A stretch of 64,000 nt of DNA from Collinsella sp. Its GTDB lineage: Bacteria; Actinomycetota; Coriobacteriia; Coriobacteriales; Coriobacteriaceae. The stretch is taken from assembly GCA_019414055.1 (NCBI GenBank), contig DXMV01000021.1:1-64000 (forward strand), written 5' to 3'. Of this stretch, positions 53,019 to 60,950 are shown one piece after another. Position numbers and translations under genes: made by a program. The first letter of the stretch is position 1; every line of letters begins with the position of its first letter. The notes under the pieces were generated by a model. It ran no database searches. It was not told the origin of the DNA and saw nothing but the letters and a program-made list of their open reading frames with translations.

Positions 53019-54095
53019 ATGATTACCACAACTCCGTTCGGCACCGCCCCCAGCGGCTCGCCGGTTACGGTCTATAACCTTGTTTGCGCAGGTGCCCGCG
53101 TGCGCGTCATGGACTATGGCGCGACCATTCTTGGCATCGAGGTTCCCGATGCCTCAGGCGATGTTGCCGACATCGCGCTCGGCTTCGATGCCCTCGATGG
53201 CTACTTCGACAATCCGGCGTGCTACGGCGGAACTATTGGCCCTTCGGCCAACCGAACGGATAAAGGCCAAATCGAGATTGCCGGCACGGTCTATCAGATG
53301 GCACGCAACGATGGTCCTGACAAAGCCAATAATCTGCACACCGACCTTGAGCATGGCCTTCATAAGCGCGTGTGGAACGCCACAGTCGACGAGATTACCA
53401 ACACGGTGAGTTTTACATGCAAGTTGGCCGACGGCGAACTGGGCCTCCCGGGCAACCGCACCTTTACCGTTGCCTATGTCCTGCAGGCGGGGCCAACGGG
53501 TGCCGCAGAGCTCACCTGCACGCAAAGCTGCGTTACCGATGCCGACACCTTCGTCAACATGACCAACCACACGTACTTCAACCTTGCGGGGCACGATGCC
53601 GGCACGGTTCTGGACCAGGTCGTGACTATCGACGCCGAGGCTTTCCTCCCCCAGCGCCAGGACAACGTCTCTTTTGGCGAGGTTCGCCCCGTGGCCGGCA
53701 CGCCATTCGATTTCCGCGCACCCAAGGCGCTCGGCCGTGACATCGATGCGAACGACGAGCAGCTCAAGATTGCACGGGGCTTTGACCATTGTTTCTGCCT
53801 GGATGGCTTCACCCCCGACGCCGACCCGCGCCACGCACTGCACTTGCAAGATCCAAACTCGCGCCGCACGCTCGACATCTTCGTAACCGCACCGGGCGCA
53901 CATCTGTATACCGGCAACTGGCTCAGCGATATCGACGCCAAAGACGGCTGCAGCTACGGTCCTCGCGACGGCGTCGCATTTGAGCCCGAGTTTTGGCCTG
54001 ACAACAACCATCACACAGATTGGGCGCATCCCGTCTGCACACCTGACCACCCGTTTAGCTCGACGATCGTCTACCGATTCTCGACCGTTTGTTAA
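53019..54095 (+). CDS. galM: Aldose 1-epimerase (galactose mutarotase)
   Basis: This 358-residue beta-sandwich enzyme interconverts alpha and beta galactose. MTNHTYFNLAGHD carries the catalytic histidine, PSANRTDKGQI the substrate-binding Asn-Arg region, and GVAFEPEFWPDNNHH the catalytic glutamate. AAAGGACGCTC precedes ATG 53019. The start 26 codons upstream at 52941 lies inside the operator region and is rejected. It is the first of three rightward Leloir genes and is preceded by two GalR-type operators. Confidence 0.93.
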   Translation: MITTTPFGTAPSGSPVTVYNLVCAGARVRVMDYGATILGIEVPDASGDVADIALGFDALDGYFDNPACYGGTIGPSANRTDKGQIEIAGTVYQMARNDGPDKANNLHTDLEHGLHKRVWNATVDEITNTVSFTCKLADGELGLPGNRTFTVAYVLQAGPTGAAELTCTQSCVTDADTFVNMTNHTYFNLAGHDAGTVLDQVVTIDAEAFLPQRQDNVSFGEVRPVAGTPFDFRAPKALGRDIDANDEQLKIARGFDHCFCLDGFTPDADPRHALHLQDPNSRRTLDIFVTAPGAHLYTGNWLSDIDAKDGCSYGPRDGVAFEPEFWPDNNHHTDWAHPVCTPDHPFSSTIVYRFSTVC

Positions 54096-54159
54096 CCCAC
54101 CCTCGTCGAGGTGCGAGGGAGCAGCGTTATGACTCCCGCTTACTCCCTTGCACCTTGAT

Positions 54160-54175
54160 ATGTTTACGTACTCAT
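54160..54175. promoter_or_regulatory. GalR-type operator ahead of galK
   Basis: ATGTTTACGTACTCAT lies 45 bases upstream of galK, in the 124-base gap after galM, so galK-galT may have their own regulated promoter. Confidence 0.72.
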
Positions 54176-54219
54176 AAGCAAAGCCCGATAACTCGGGATA
54201 ACCAAGAAAGGAAGACACC

Positions 54220-55425
54220 ATGACCGCCCCCGACGATAAAATGCTCGCCACGCTCACCAAGCTGTTTGAGGAGGAGTTTGGCCCCATCGGCGACCGCCAG
54301 GTGCTCTACGTGCACGCGCCCGGCCGTTCCGAGATCAGCGGCAACCACACCGACCACGAGGGTGGCCACGTTATCGCCGGCTCGCTCGATGTCGCCGTTG
54401 ACGGCATCGCCGTGGCAACCGACTCCAACAAGATTCGCGTCGCCGACGAGGGCTATCCTACGTTTGAGATCACGCTCGACACGCTGGATATTCAAGAGTC
54501 CGAGAAAGGCACGTCCGCAAGCCTCGTGCGTGGTATGGCCCACGAGGTCGCAGCGCTTGGTGTTGAGCCCCAAGGCTTCGACTTCGCCTTCACCTGCTCC
54601 GTTCCCTCGGGCGGCGGCCTTTCCAGCTCCGCTGCCGTCGAGGCCGCATACGGTCGTGCCATGGAAACCCTCTGGGGCGCGCCCGCCATTGAGCCCGTCG
54701 CGCTTGCGCAGATGAGCCAGCGCACCGAGAACAACTACTACGGCAAGCCCTGCGGTCTGATGGACCAAGCCGCCGTGTGCCTGGGCGGCCTTGCCTACAT
54801 GAACTTTGAGGATCAGGCTCAGCCTAAGACCCAGAAGCTCGAGCTCAACTTTGAGGATCACGGCTATGCGCTCGTGCTCGTTAAGGTCGGTGCCGACCAC
54901 GTAGCCGCCACTGACGACTACGCCGCCGTTCCGCGCGAGATGCAGGACGTCGCCGCCGAGTTTGGCAAGGCGCGCCTGTGCGAGGTCGACGTCGCCGACT
55001 TTGACGCCAAGCTCCCTGAGCTGCGCGCCAAGCTGGGCGACCGCGCCTGCCTGCGCGCCGTTCACTACTGGTACGAGAACGGCCTGGTCGACAAGCGCTG
55101 GGCAGCTCTGAACGCCGGCGACATTGACCAGTTCCTGGTCCTGACGCGCGAATCCGGCGCCAGCTCCGCCATGTACCTGCAGAATGTTGTTGCCAAGCTG
55201 GGTTCCGAGCAGCCTTCCATGTATGCCTTGGCACTGGCCGAGCATGTGCTCGACGGCCGTGGCGCCGTTCGTATTCACGGCGGCGGCTTCGGCGGCACCA
55301 TCCAGGCCTTCGTGCCGCTCGATCTGGTCGACACCTTCATTGCCAAGATGAACAGCTGGCTGGGCGAGGGCTCTGCCCGTCACTACGCCATCTCTGACAA
55401 GGGGGCTTACGCGGCATGGCTGTAA
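54220..55425 (+). CDS. galK: Galactokinase
   Basis: This GHMP kinase of 401 residues phosphorylates galactose at C1. The galactokinase signature GRSEISGNHTDHEGG (about residue 31) and the ATP loop SVPSGGGLSSSAAVEAA are present, with GGGFGGTIQAFV as motif 3. AAGAAAGGAAGACACC precedes ATG. Its 3' end overlaps the galT start, so translation is coupled. Confidence 0.95.
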   Translation: MTAPDDKMLATLTKLFEEEFGPIGDRQVLYVHAPGRSEISGNHTDHEGGHVIAGSLDVAVDGIAVATDSNKIRVADEGYPTFEITLDTLDIQESEKGTSASLVRGMAHEVAALGVEPQGFDFAFTCSVPSGGGLSSSAAVEAAYGRAMETLWGAPAIEPVALAQMSQRTENNYYGKPCGLMDQAAVCLGGLAYMNFEDQAQPKTQKLELNFEDHGYALVLVKVGADHVAATDDYAAVPREMQDVAAEFGKARLCEVDVADFDAKLPELRAKLGDRACLRAVHYWYENGLVDKRWAALNAGDIDQFLVLTRESGASSAMYLQNVVAKLGSEQPSMYALALAEHVLDGRGAVRIHGGGFGGTIQAFVPLDLVDTFIAKMNSWLGEGSARHYAISDKGAYAAWL

Positions 55426-57044
55426 TGACCGACGTGCGCGAGGCTGCACAGAGCCTCATCGAATATGCCATCCACCGATCGATGATCGGACAGGACGATC
55501 GCATCTGGGCATACAACACTATTTTGGAGTGCATCGGCGCCACGGGCCCCGCGCTCGACATGGCTTGGGCGCTCAAGACCGAGAAGATTTCGCTCTTGCA
55601 CCCCGATACGCTCCCCGACTTTGACCTGGAGGGCACGCTTGCCGCGCTTTCCGAGGCCGCCGTTACCAACGGTGCCGCCGAGGACACGGCGTCGGGCCGC
55701 GACCGCATCGCCATGCACATCATGGGCGTACTCATGCCGAGGCCTTCGGTTGTAAACGAGGAGTTCAACGGACGTATGGGCGTCAACGAGCCCCGCGCCG
55801 CGACCGACTGGTTCTACGGCCTGTGCTGCGACGCCGGCTACGTGCGCCGTGCCGCCATCGCGCGCAACATCAAATGGAGCACCCCCACCAACTGGGGCGA
55901 TCTTGAGATCACCATCAACCTCTCCAAGCCTGAGAAGGACCCACGCGATATCGCCGCGGCTGGTGCCGCAAAGAACACGGGCGAGAAGTATCCCGCCTGC
56001 CAGCTCTGCATCGAAAACGAGGGCTATCCCGGACGCTCCGCCGCAGCCGACGGCGGCGCTCACCCCGCTCGCCAGAACCTGCGCATTATCCCCATCCAGC
56101 TCAACGGCGAGCGCTGGGGTTTCCAGTACAGCCCGTACGCGTACTTTAACGAGCATTGCATTGCCATGAGCTCCGAGCATCGTCCGATGCACGTCGACCG
56201 CAAGGGCCTGACCTGCCTGCTCGACTTTGTGGACCTGTTCCCGCATTACTTCATCGGCTCCAACGCCGACCTGCCTATCGTGGGCGGCTCGATCTTGTCG
56301 CACGACCACTTCCAGGGCGGCGCGCACGAGTTCCCCATGATGCATGCCGCCGAGGTCTCGCAGTTTAGCGTGCCCGGTTTTGACCAGGTCACTGGCACTG
56401 TGCTGCAGTGGCCGCTCTCGGTGCTGCGCCTGCGCTCGCATGACCGCGCTCAGCTGCTCGACGCTGCCGAGAAGATTATCCTCGCCTGGCGCGAGTGGAC
56501 CGACGAGTCTGTGGGCGTTATCGCGCACACGGCCGACGGCGTAGCGCACAACACCGTGACGCCCGTCATCCGCCGCGTCGACTCCCGCGGCAACGCCGGC
56601 GGCGAGATTTACGAGGCCTACCTGGCGCTTCGCTGCAACATCACGACCGACGAGCATCCGCTGGGCGTTTTCCACCCGCATGCCGAGTACCATCACATTA
56701 AGAAGGAGAACATCGGCCTGATCGAGGTCATGGGCCTGGCCATTCTGCCGCCGCGCTTGGTTCCCGAGCTCGGCGCTGTCCGCGAGCACCTGCTGGCGGC
56801 CAAGACCGATGCCAGCTACGATCTCGCCGGTGCGCTCGAGGGCGATGATCTTTGCCGCAGCCACGCTGCATGGGCCGAGGACGTTTTTGCCCGCCGCGCC
56901 GACGAGCTTACGGCCGACAACGCCATCGATATCCTGCACGAGGAGGTCGGCGTGGTGTTTGGCCACGTACTCGACAACGCCGGCGTCTTTAAGTGGGACG
57001 AAGCCGGCCGCGCCGCCCAGCAGCGCTTTATCGACTCGCTGTAG
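55416..57044 (+). CDS. galT: UDP-glucose--hexose-1-phosphate uridylyltransferase, type 2
   Basis: This 542-residue enzyme exchanges galactose-1-phosphate with UDP-glucose. It is of the long Gram-positive GalT2 type, with SILSHDHFQGGAHEFPM near residue 290 carrying the histidines, and RPSVVNEEFNGR earlier. It overlaps galK by 10 bases; an internal ATG at 55425 (TAATG) is an alternative start. The terminator at 57096-57136 closes the gal operon. UDP-glucose 4-epimerase (galE) is not in the window. Confidence 0.94.
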   Translation: MAVMTDVREAAQSLIEYAIHRSMIGQDDRIWAYNTILECIGATGPALDMAWALKTEKISLLHPDTLPDFDLEGTLAALSEAAVTNGAAEDTASGRDRIAMHIMGVLMPRPSVVNEEFNGRMGVNEPRAATDWFYGLCCDAGYVRRAAIARNIKWSTPTNWGDLEITINLSKPEKDPRDIAAAGAAKNTGEKYPACQLCIENEGYPGRSAAADGGAHPARQNLRIIPIQLNGERWGFQYSPYAYFNEHCIAMSSEHRPMHVDRKGLTCLLDFVDLFPHYFIGSNADLPIVGGSILSHDHFQGGAHEFPMMHAAEVSQFSVPGFDQVTGTVLQWPLSVLRLRSHDRAQLLDAAEKIILAWREWTDESVGVIAHTADGVAHNTVTPVIRRVDSRGNAGGEIYEAYLALRCNITTDEHPLGVFHPHAEYHHIKKENIGLIEVMGLAILPPRLVPELGAVREHLLAAKTDASYDLAGALEGDDLCRSHAAWAEDVFARRADELTADNAIDILHEEVGVVFGHVLDNAGVFKWDEAGRAAQQRFIDSL

Positions 57045-57095
57045 CATACGAGTTCGAGTCTCATCAGCGGCCACGACACAACCGCCCACACGACA

Positions 57096-57136
57096 ACGGC
57101 GCCCGCCGGCAACATCGCCGACGGGCGCCGTTTTAT
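57096..57136 (+). terminator. Intrinsic terminator of the gal operon
   Basis: ACGGCGCCCGCCGGC pairs with GCCGACGGGCGCCGT and is followed by TTTATT, about 50 bases after the galT stop codon. Confidence 0.88.
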
Positions 57137-57140
57137 TGGC

Positions 57141-57197
57141 TAGTCATTGGGGACGTTCTTAAACGACTAGTCAAACAAGAACGTCCCCAATGACTAC
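57141..57197. repeat. GTCCCC hairpin repeat, second large copy
   Basis: TAGTCATTGGGGACGTTCTT and its complement AAGAACGTCCCCAATGACTA enclose AAACGACTAGTCAAAC. It differs from 34249-34305 by one base or so over 57. It sits between the gal terminator and R1 element copy 2. Confidence 0.75.
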
Positions 57198-57232
57198 TTG
57201 CGACCAAGACATCGGCGTTGCCTTGGCATTGT

Positions 57233-57377
57233 CAGCGAAAACGCCCCTAAGCGAGCAAGGTGACGTGAAAGAGGAGGGCATTGACCTTCTGGTCATGCCC
57301 GACGATTGAACGTCAGATTGCCGCTTAGGGGCGTTTGCAGCGTCGAGCCGTTACGGCGTTTGATAAAACGCCGTAAC
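57233..57377 (-). ncRNA. Structured RNA family R1, copy 2
   Basis: Plus-strand order: CAGCGA, AAACGCCCCTAAGCG (pairs perfectly with CGCTTAGGGGCGTTT, 15 bp), TGACGTGAA opposite TGAACGTCA, GGGCAT/ATGCCC, GACCTTCTGGTC, then GCAGCGTCGAGCC and the hairpin ACGGCGTTTGATAAAACGCC. It is the clearest of the three copies. It starts directly after the stop codon of the PfkB-type kinase gene on the minus strand. Confidence 0.8.
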
Positions 57378-57378
57378 C

Positions 57379-58314
57379 CTACAGTTCAGTCACGACAACG
57401 TTGTTGAAGATCTCGTCCCAGCGATCCATGACCAGGTGGCCGGTCTTGGGATCCATGGCGTTGAGCTTGCCGCAGGTATTGGCGGTCTTGAGCACCGTGA
57501 CGTCGTCGGCACCAGCAGCAATGGCATGCGCAAAGCCGGCGATGGTCGAGTCACCGGAACCCGTCGCGTTCACGGCGGCAATCGCGGGCGTCTTGGCACG
57601 GAACGCGCGACCCTCATGGAAGCCCACCGAACCGGCAGCACCCATCGAAACGACAACCCAGGGAATACCGGCAAAGCGGCCATCGGCGGCAAGCGCCTCG
57701 CGCAGGGCATCGACATCATCGGTCGTAAAGGACGTACCCAGCAGGCCGTTAATCTCGGTCAGGTTGGGTTTTACGAGCTCAGGCTTAGCGTCGGACTCCA
57801 GCGCGGCTTCCAGCGATGCGCCCGAGGTATCAAGCAGCACCTTGGCGCCCGCCTCCTCGGCAATCTTGACGAGCTCGGCATAGTAGCCGGCATCGACGCC
57901 ACGCGGCAGCGAGCCCGAAAGCGTCACAACGTCCGCCTTCGCCGCAAGCTCGGCGAACTTGGCCGTAAAGGCCTCGAGCTCTGCCGGGGCGATCTGCGGG
58001 CCGCTCTCCAGCAGCTCGGTCTGATTGCCCTCGTGCAGAATATTCAGGCAAATGCGCGTCTCACCGGCGATGGGCACAAAGTCGTTCTTGACGCCGTCGG
58101 CATCCATAAGCTCGGCCATATAGGCACCCATGTGGCCGCCGAGCAGGCCGGTCGCGAGCACGTCGTCGCCCAACTGCAACAGCACACGGCTCACGTTGAG
58201 GCCCTTACCGCCAGCGGTCTTTTCGGGCGTCACACGGTTAACATCGTCGATGATCAGCTTGTCGAGCTGATAGCGCGTATCAATCGACGGGTTCATGGTA
58301 ACGGTCAGAATCAT
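57379..58314 (-). CDS. lacC: Tagatose-6-phosphate / fructose-1-phosphate kinase (PfkB family)
   Basis: This 311-residue ribokinase-fold enzyme starts MILTVTMNPSIDTRYQLD, the start shared by LacC and FruK. TAGGKGLNVSRVL is PfkB signature 1 and NATGSGDSTIAGF carries the catalytic aspartate. ATG 58314 follows AGGAGTTCAAT. It lies downstream of lacA, lacB and a LacX-type epimerase on the same strand, so tagatose-6-phosphate is the likely substrate. A FruK role cannot be excluded by sequence alone. The R1 element copy 2 forms its 3' end. Confidence 0.87.
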   Translation of the reverse strand: MILTVTMNPSIDTRYQLDKLIIDDVNRVTPEKTAGGKGLNVSRVLLQLGDDVLATGLLGGHMGAYMAELMDADGVKNDFVPIAGETRICLNILHEGNQTELLESGPQIAPAELEAFTAKFAELAAKADVVTLSGSLPRGVDAGYYAELVKIAEEAGAKVLLDTSGASLEAALESDAKPELVKPNLTEINGLLGTSFTTDDVDALREALAADGRFAGIPWVVVSMGAAGSVGFHEGRAFRAKTPAIAAVNATGSGDSTIAGFAHAIAAGADDVTVLKTANTCGKLNAMDPKTGHLVMDRWDEIFNNVVVTEL

Positions 58315-58370
58315 ATTGAACTCCTGTTTCCGGGGCACGACGTGTGCGACCCCAAACATACGATAGCTCT

Positions 58371-59252
58371 TTAAAGGATCTCGATCTCAAAACCACGGAT
58401 GACAGTCTCCCCCGGCTTGGCAACCAGGCAGCCACGCTTGTGCTCCAGAATATCGTCCTCATCGGAGCAGGTAGACAGGCCGCCCCACGGTTCCACGGCC
58501 ACAAAGTCGCCCTCGGGCTTGCTCCACACAATCAGGTATGGCATATCGGGAAACGTCAGGCGCACGCCCTTGTCCTCGGTTTTCTTGGTCAGCGTAACCA
58601 CGCGGCTCTCGAGCACGTCAAAGATGGTCTCCGCGAAGTCGAAGAGTTCGTGGGTCAGCGGCAGGTTCTGGTCGATCATAGGGTTCTTGCTGCGATGCTC
58701 GACATCAATCAAGCCCGTCGAGGGAACGGCAGTACAGAGCTCGGCGACCTCACGCTGATCAAAACGAAGCTCATAGTCGTCATAGGACTCGCCCTCGTCG
58801 AGCGGGCACTTAAAGCCGGGGTGGCCACCCACAAAAAACGGCATGTCCTCGGTGCCCTCATTGGTCACCTCGTACGACACGGCCACCTTTTCTGAATCGA
58901 TCGTGTAACGAGCAACAATCTTAAACGGATACGGATACTGCTCGAGCAGCTCGACGTGGTCGGCAGAGCTTAGGCTCAGCGCAACCATGTTGTCGCCCTG
59001 CTCCTCGAGCTTCCACTCCTGCTTGCGGGCAAAGCCGTGGCGGGCAAGCTTGACCTCGCGGCCGCCCATGGTCATCGCGCGGCCGTTACGAAGGCCACCG
59101 CAGATCGGGAAGCAAATGGGCGCCTGGCCCGACCAGACCGAAGGATCGCCCTGCCACAGGTACTCGCGGCCGTTAGCTTTAATCGAAGTGAACGATCCGC
59201 CAGCCGTGCTCAGCGCCACACGAATAGAACCGTTATCAAGAATAAACTCCAT
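58371..59252 (-). CDS. lacX: LacX-type aldose 1-epimerase family protein
   Basis: This 293-residue beta-sandwich protein of the mutarotase superfamily has CFPICGGLRNGRAM and the histidine in FVGGHPGFKCPLDEGE. The C-terminal LIVWSKPEGDFVAVEPWGG holds the likely catalytic glutamate. This short form is found with lactose/tagatose genes (LacX). AAGGGAAGGCTCCT precedes ATG 59252. It lies between lacB (374 bases upstream, with R1 copy 3 between) and lacC (56 bases downstream). The substrate may be a hexose phosphate. Confidence 0.85.
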   Translation of the reverse strand: MEFILDNGSIRVALSTAGGSFTSIKANGREYLWQGDPSVWSGQAPICFPICGGLRNGRAMTMGGREVKLARHGFARKQEWKLEEQGDNMVALSLSSADHVELLEQYPYPFKIVARYTIDSEKVAVSYEVTNEGTEDMPFFVGGHPGFKCPLDEGESYDDYELRFDQREVAELCTAVPSTGLIDVEHRSKNPMIDQNLPLTHELFDFAETIFDVLESRVVTLTKKTEDKGVRLTFPDMPYLIVWSKPEGDFVAVEPWGGLSTCSDEDDILEHKRGCLVAKPGETVIRGFEIEIL

Positions 59253-59477
59253 AGGAGCCTTCCCTTTCTTACGACAGCCCGCCAAGTCAATAGGGCTGAT
59301 AGAAAACCGGCCCGCGCCCCCTCACAGAAACGCGAGCCGTCAATTGAAAAGCTGCAGAATGCCGGGTACCGCCAAAACGAAGCGCACAAGCTCAGCAAGC
59401 AAACGTGTTATCGGAGCAACTTGCCATACCAGAACGCTTCGCAACAACAGCGGTAACCCCACAGGTCACTCAGACAT

Positions 59478-59624
59478 CAGCGAGAAGCCAGCTGGCGAGG
59501 CAAGGTGCCGTGAAGCGAGACGGCATTGACCTTCTGGTCATGCCGTCGAAGCTGAGCGGCAGATTGCCCGCCAGATGGCTTCGCAGCGTCGACCGGTCCG
59601 GCGTTTGTTAAAACGCCGGAACCC
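59478..59624 (-). ncRNA. Structured RNA family R1, copy 3
   Basis: It shows CAGCGA, GAAGCCAGCTGGCG pairing with CGCCAGATGGCTTC, TGCCGTGAA opposite TGAGCGGCA, ACGGCAT/ATGCCGT, GACCTTCTGGTC, GCAGCGTCGACC and the hairpin CCGGCGTTTGTTAAAACGCC. It begins just after the lacB stop codon and lies inside the lac operon, before lacX. The remaining gap 59253-59477 holds nothing I recognise. Confidence 0.78.
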
Positions 59625-59626
59625 CC

Positions 59627-60151
59627 TTAGTCGTGGTATTCGCCGCGGTCCCACTTCTCGAGGAACTCGTCAAAGAAGTGCGGGTCAGCCTGAGCCTCGG
59701 CGTCGGCCTTGTTGCAGGCGTCGATCTTGGCGATCAGGGCATCGTGCTCGGGGGTCTTCTCGTAGGGCTCCTCCAGGAAGGCAAGCATGATGTCGGCCAT
59801 CAGGAACTCGCCGGTGATCTTGCCGCCAAAGCCCACGATGTTGGCGTTGAGCTCGCGACGGGCATACAGGGCAGAGGTCATGTCGCGAACCAGGGCGCAG
59901 CGAGCGCCGGGGACCTTGTTGACGGCGTTGGTAATGCCGATGCCGGTGCCGCACAGGGCCACGCCAAAGTCGGCCTTGCCGCTGGCAACGGCCTCGCCCA
60001 CGGCCTTACCGTAGATGGGATAGTGCGTACGGGTGTGGCTGTAGGTGCCGCAGTCGAGCACCTTGTAGCCAGCCTGCTCCAGGCGGTCGGCCAGATAGAT
60101 CTTCTCGTCCGTAACGATATGGTCGCAACCGATTGCGATGGTCTTCTTCAT
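59627..60151 (-). CDS. lacB: Galactose-6-phosphate isomerase subunit LacB
   Basis: This 174-residue protein of the RpiB/LacAB fold starts MKKTIAIGCDHIVTDEKIYL, and VALCGTGIGITNAVNKVPG and NANIVGFGGKITGEFL follow. The active cysteine is in ALCGTG and histidines are in the first strand (CDH) and in THYPIYG. It is the larger LacB subunit, with the extended C-terminal tail (ADPHFFDEFLEKWDRGEY). With LacA it converts galactose-6-phosphate to tagatose-6-phosphate. Confidence 0.92.
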   Translation of the reverse strand: MKKTIAIGCDHIVTDEKIYLADRLEQAGYKVLDCGTYSHTRTHYPIYGKAVGEAVASGKADFGVALCGTGIGITNAVNKVPGARCALVRDMTSALYARRELNANIVGFGGKITGEFLMADIMLAFLEEPYEKTPEHDALIAKIDACNKADAEAQADPHFFDEFLEKWDRGEYHD

Positions 60152-60214
60152 CAGAACGTCCTTTCGTCTGAATTCACAAGTTGAGGTAGAAGTTCGAGTT
60201 CTCGGTGGCTCTCG

Positions 60215-60643
60215 TTAGGCCATCTTGTTGAGCATGTCGACACGGATCTGGTGACGGCCGCCGGCATACTGGGCGCGCAGGAACTCGCGGGCGATCTTCT
60301 TGGCGACCTCGGTGCCCACAACGCCCGGGCCCATGGTGACCATGCGCGAGCCGTTGTGCTCGCGGGTCATGTAGGCGGAGCGCTCGTCAGAAATGTTGGC
60401 GACGACCATGCCCTTGATCTTGACGGCGGCCATATAGGAGCCGACGCCGTACTTATCGAATGCGAAGCCCTGGGAATCCTTGTGCTCCAGCAGGTCCTTG
60501 GCAACGGCGGTCGCGGAATCGACAAAGTCCGCGGCAGGGGTCTCGGAATAGTCGACGACCTCGTGACCGTCGGCGATGAGCATCTCCTTGATGGACTCCT
60601 TCATCGACATACCGTCGGCATCGGAAGCGATTACAACCCTCAT
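60215..60643 (-). CDS. lacA: Galactose-6-phosphate isomerase subunit LacA
   Basis: This 142-residue protein starts MRVVIASDADGMSMKESIKE. It lacks the catalytic-cysteine CGTG motif of LacB (DKYGVGSYMAAVKIKGM in that place), as expected for LacA, and ends with GPGVVGTEVAKKIAREFL. AAGGAGGATGTC precedes ATG. It is the first gene of the lac operon, 63 bases before lacB. Several candidate operators lie upstream. Confidence 0.92.
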   Translation of the reverse strand: MRVVIASDADGMSMKESIKEMLIADGHEVVDYSETPAADFVDSATAVAKDLLEHKDSQGFAFDKYGVGSYMAAVKIKGMVVANISDERSAYMTREHNGSRMVTMGPGVVGTEVAKKIAREFLRAQYAGGRHQIRVDMLNKMA

Positions 60644-60737
60644 GACATCCTCCTTGAGAGATACGCAGGTGCGTAGTTTCTGTTTGGAAGTGTTGAATCG
60701 CGTTCAGGTCCGGGCATCTGAATGTGCGGTTCTTCAC

Positions 60738-60813
60738 TGTTCATGTTTATTTGAACACATTCGAACAGCGACTGCAACCATTATTTGTTTATCTTTGTTC
60801 TTTTTTGAACAAA
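60738..60813. promoter_or_regulatory. GAACA inverted repeats ahead of lacA
   Basis: TGTTCATGTTTATTTGAACA (60738-60757) and TTTGTTCTTTTTTGAACAAA (60794-60813) are palindromes sharing TTGAACA, with CGAACA between them at 60762. CGAACA and TTGAACACA recur ahead of the PTS IIA gene (62751-62768). A lac-specific repressor may bind here; the regulator is not identified. Confidence 0.55.
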
Positions 60814-60842
60814 TACCGTTCACGGATGATTGGCGACCGTTT
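60814..60842. promoter_or_regulatory. AACGGT direct-repeat site ahead of lacA
   Basis: On the minus strand AAACGGTCG and CCGTGAACGGTA are 22 bp apart. This is the clearest match, with 62711-62737, to the shared AACGGTCG-N8-CCGTGAACGGT pattern. Confidence 0.55.
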
Positions 60843-60885
60843 GAGCCCGGCGCAGACGTAGCGACCATGTGTTCAGCAAACAAAA

Positions 60886-60917
60886 GGGCGGCCGAGAACG
60901 TGTCTCGGCCGCCCTTC
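60886..60917 (-). terminator. Intrinsic terminator after the membrane protein gene
   Basis: On the minus strand AAGGGCGGCCGAGA pairs with TCTCGGCCGCCCTT and is followed by TTGTTTGC, about 30 bases past the stop codon. Confidence 0.85.
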
Positions 60918-60950
60918 TTACGGTTGATCTTCCAAAGATCGCTTTGCCGC

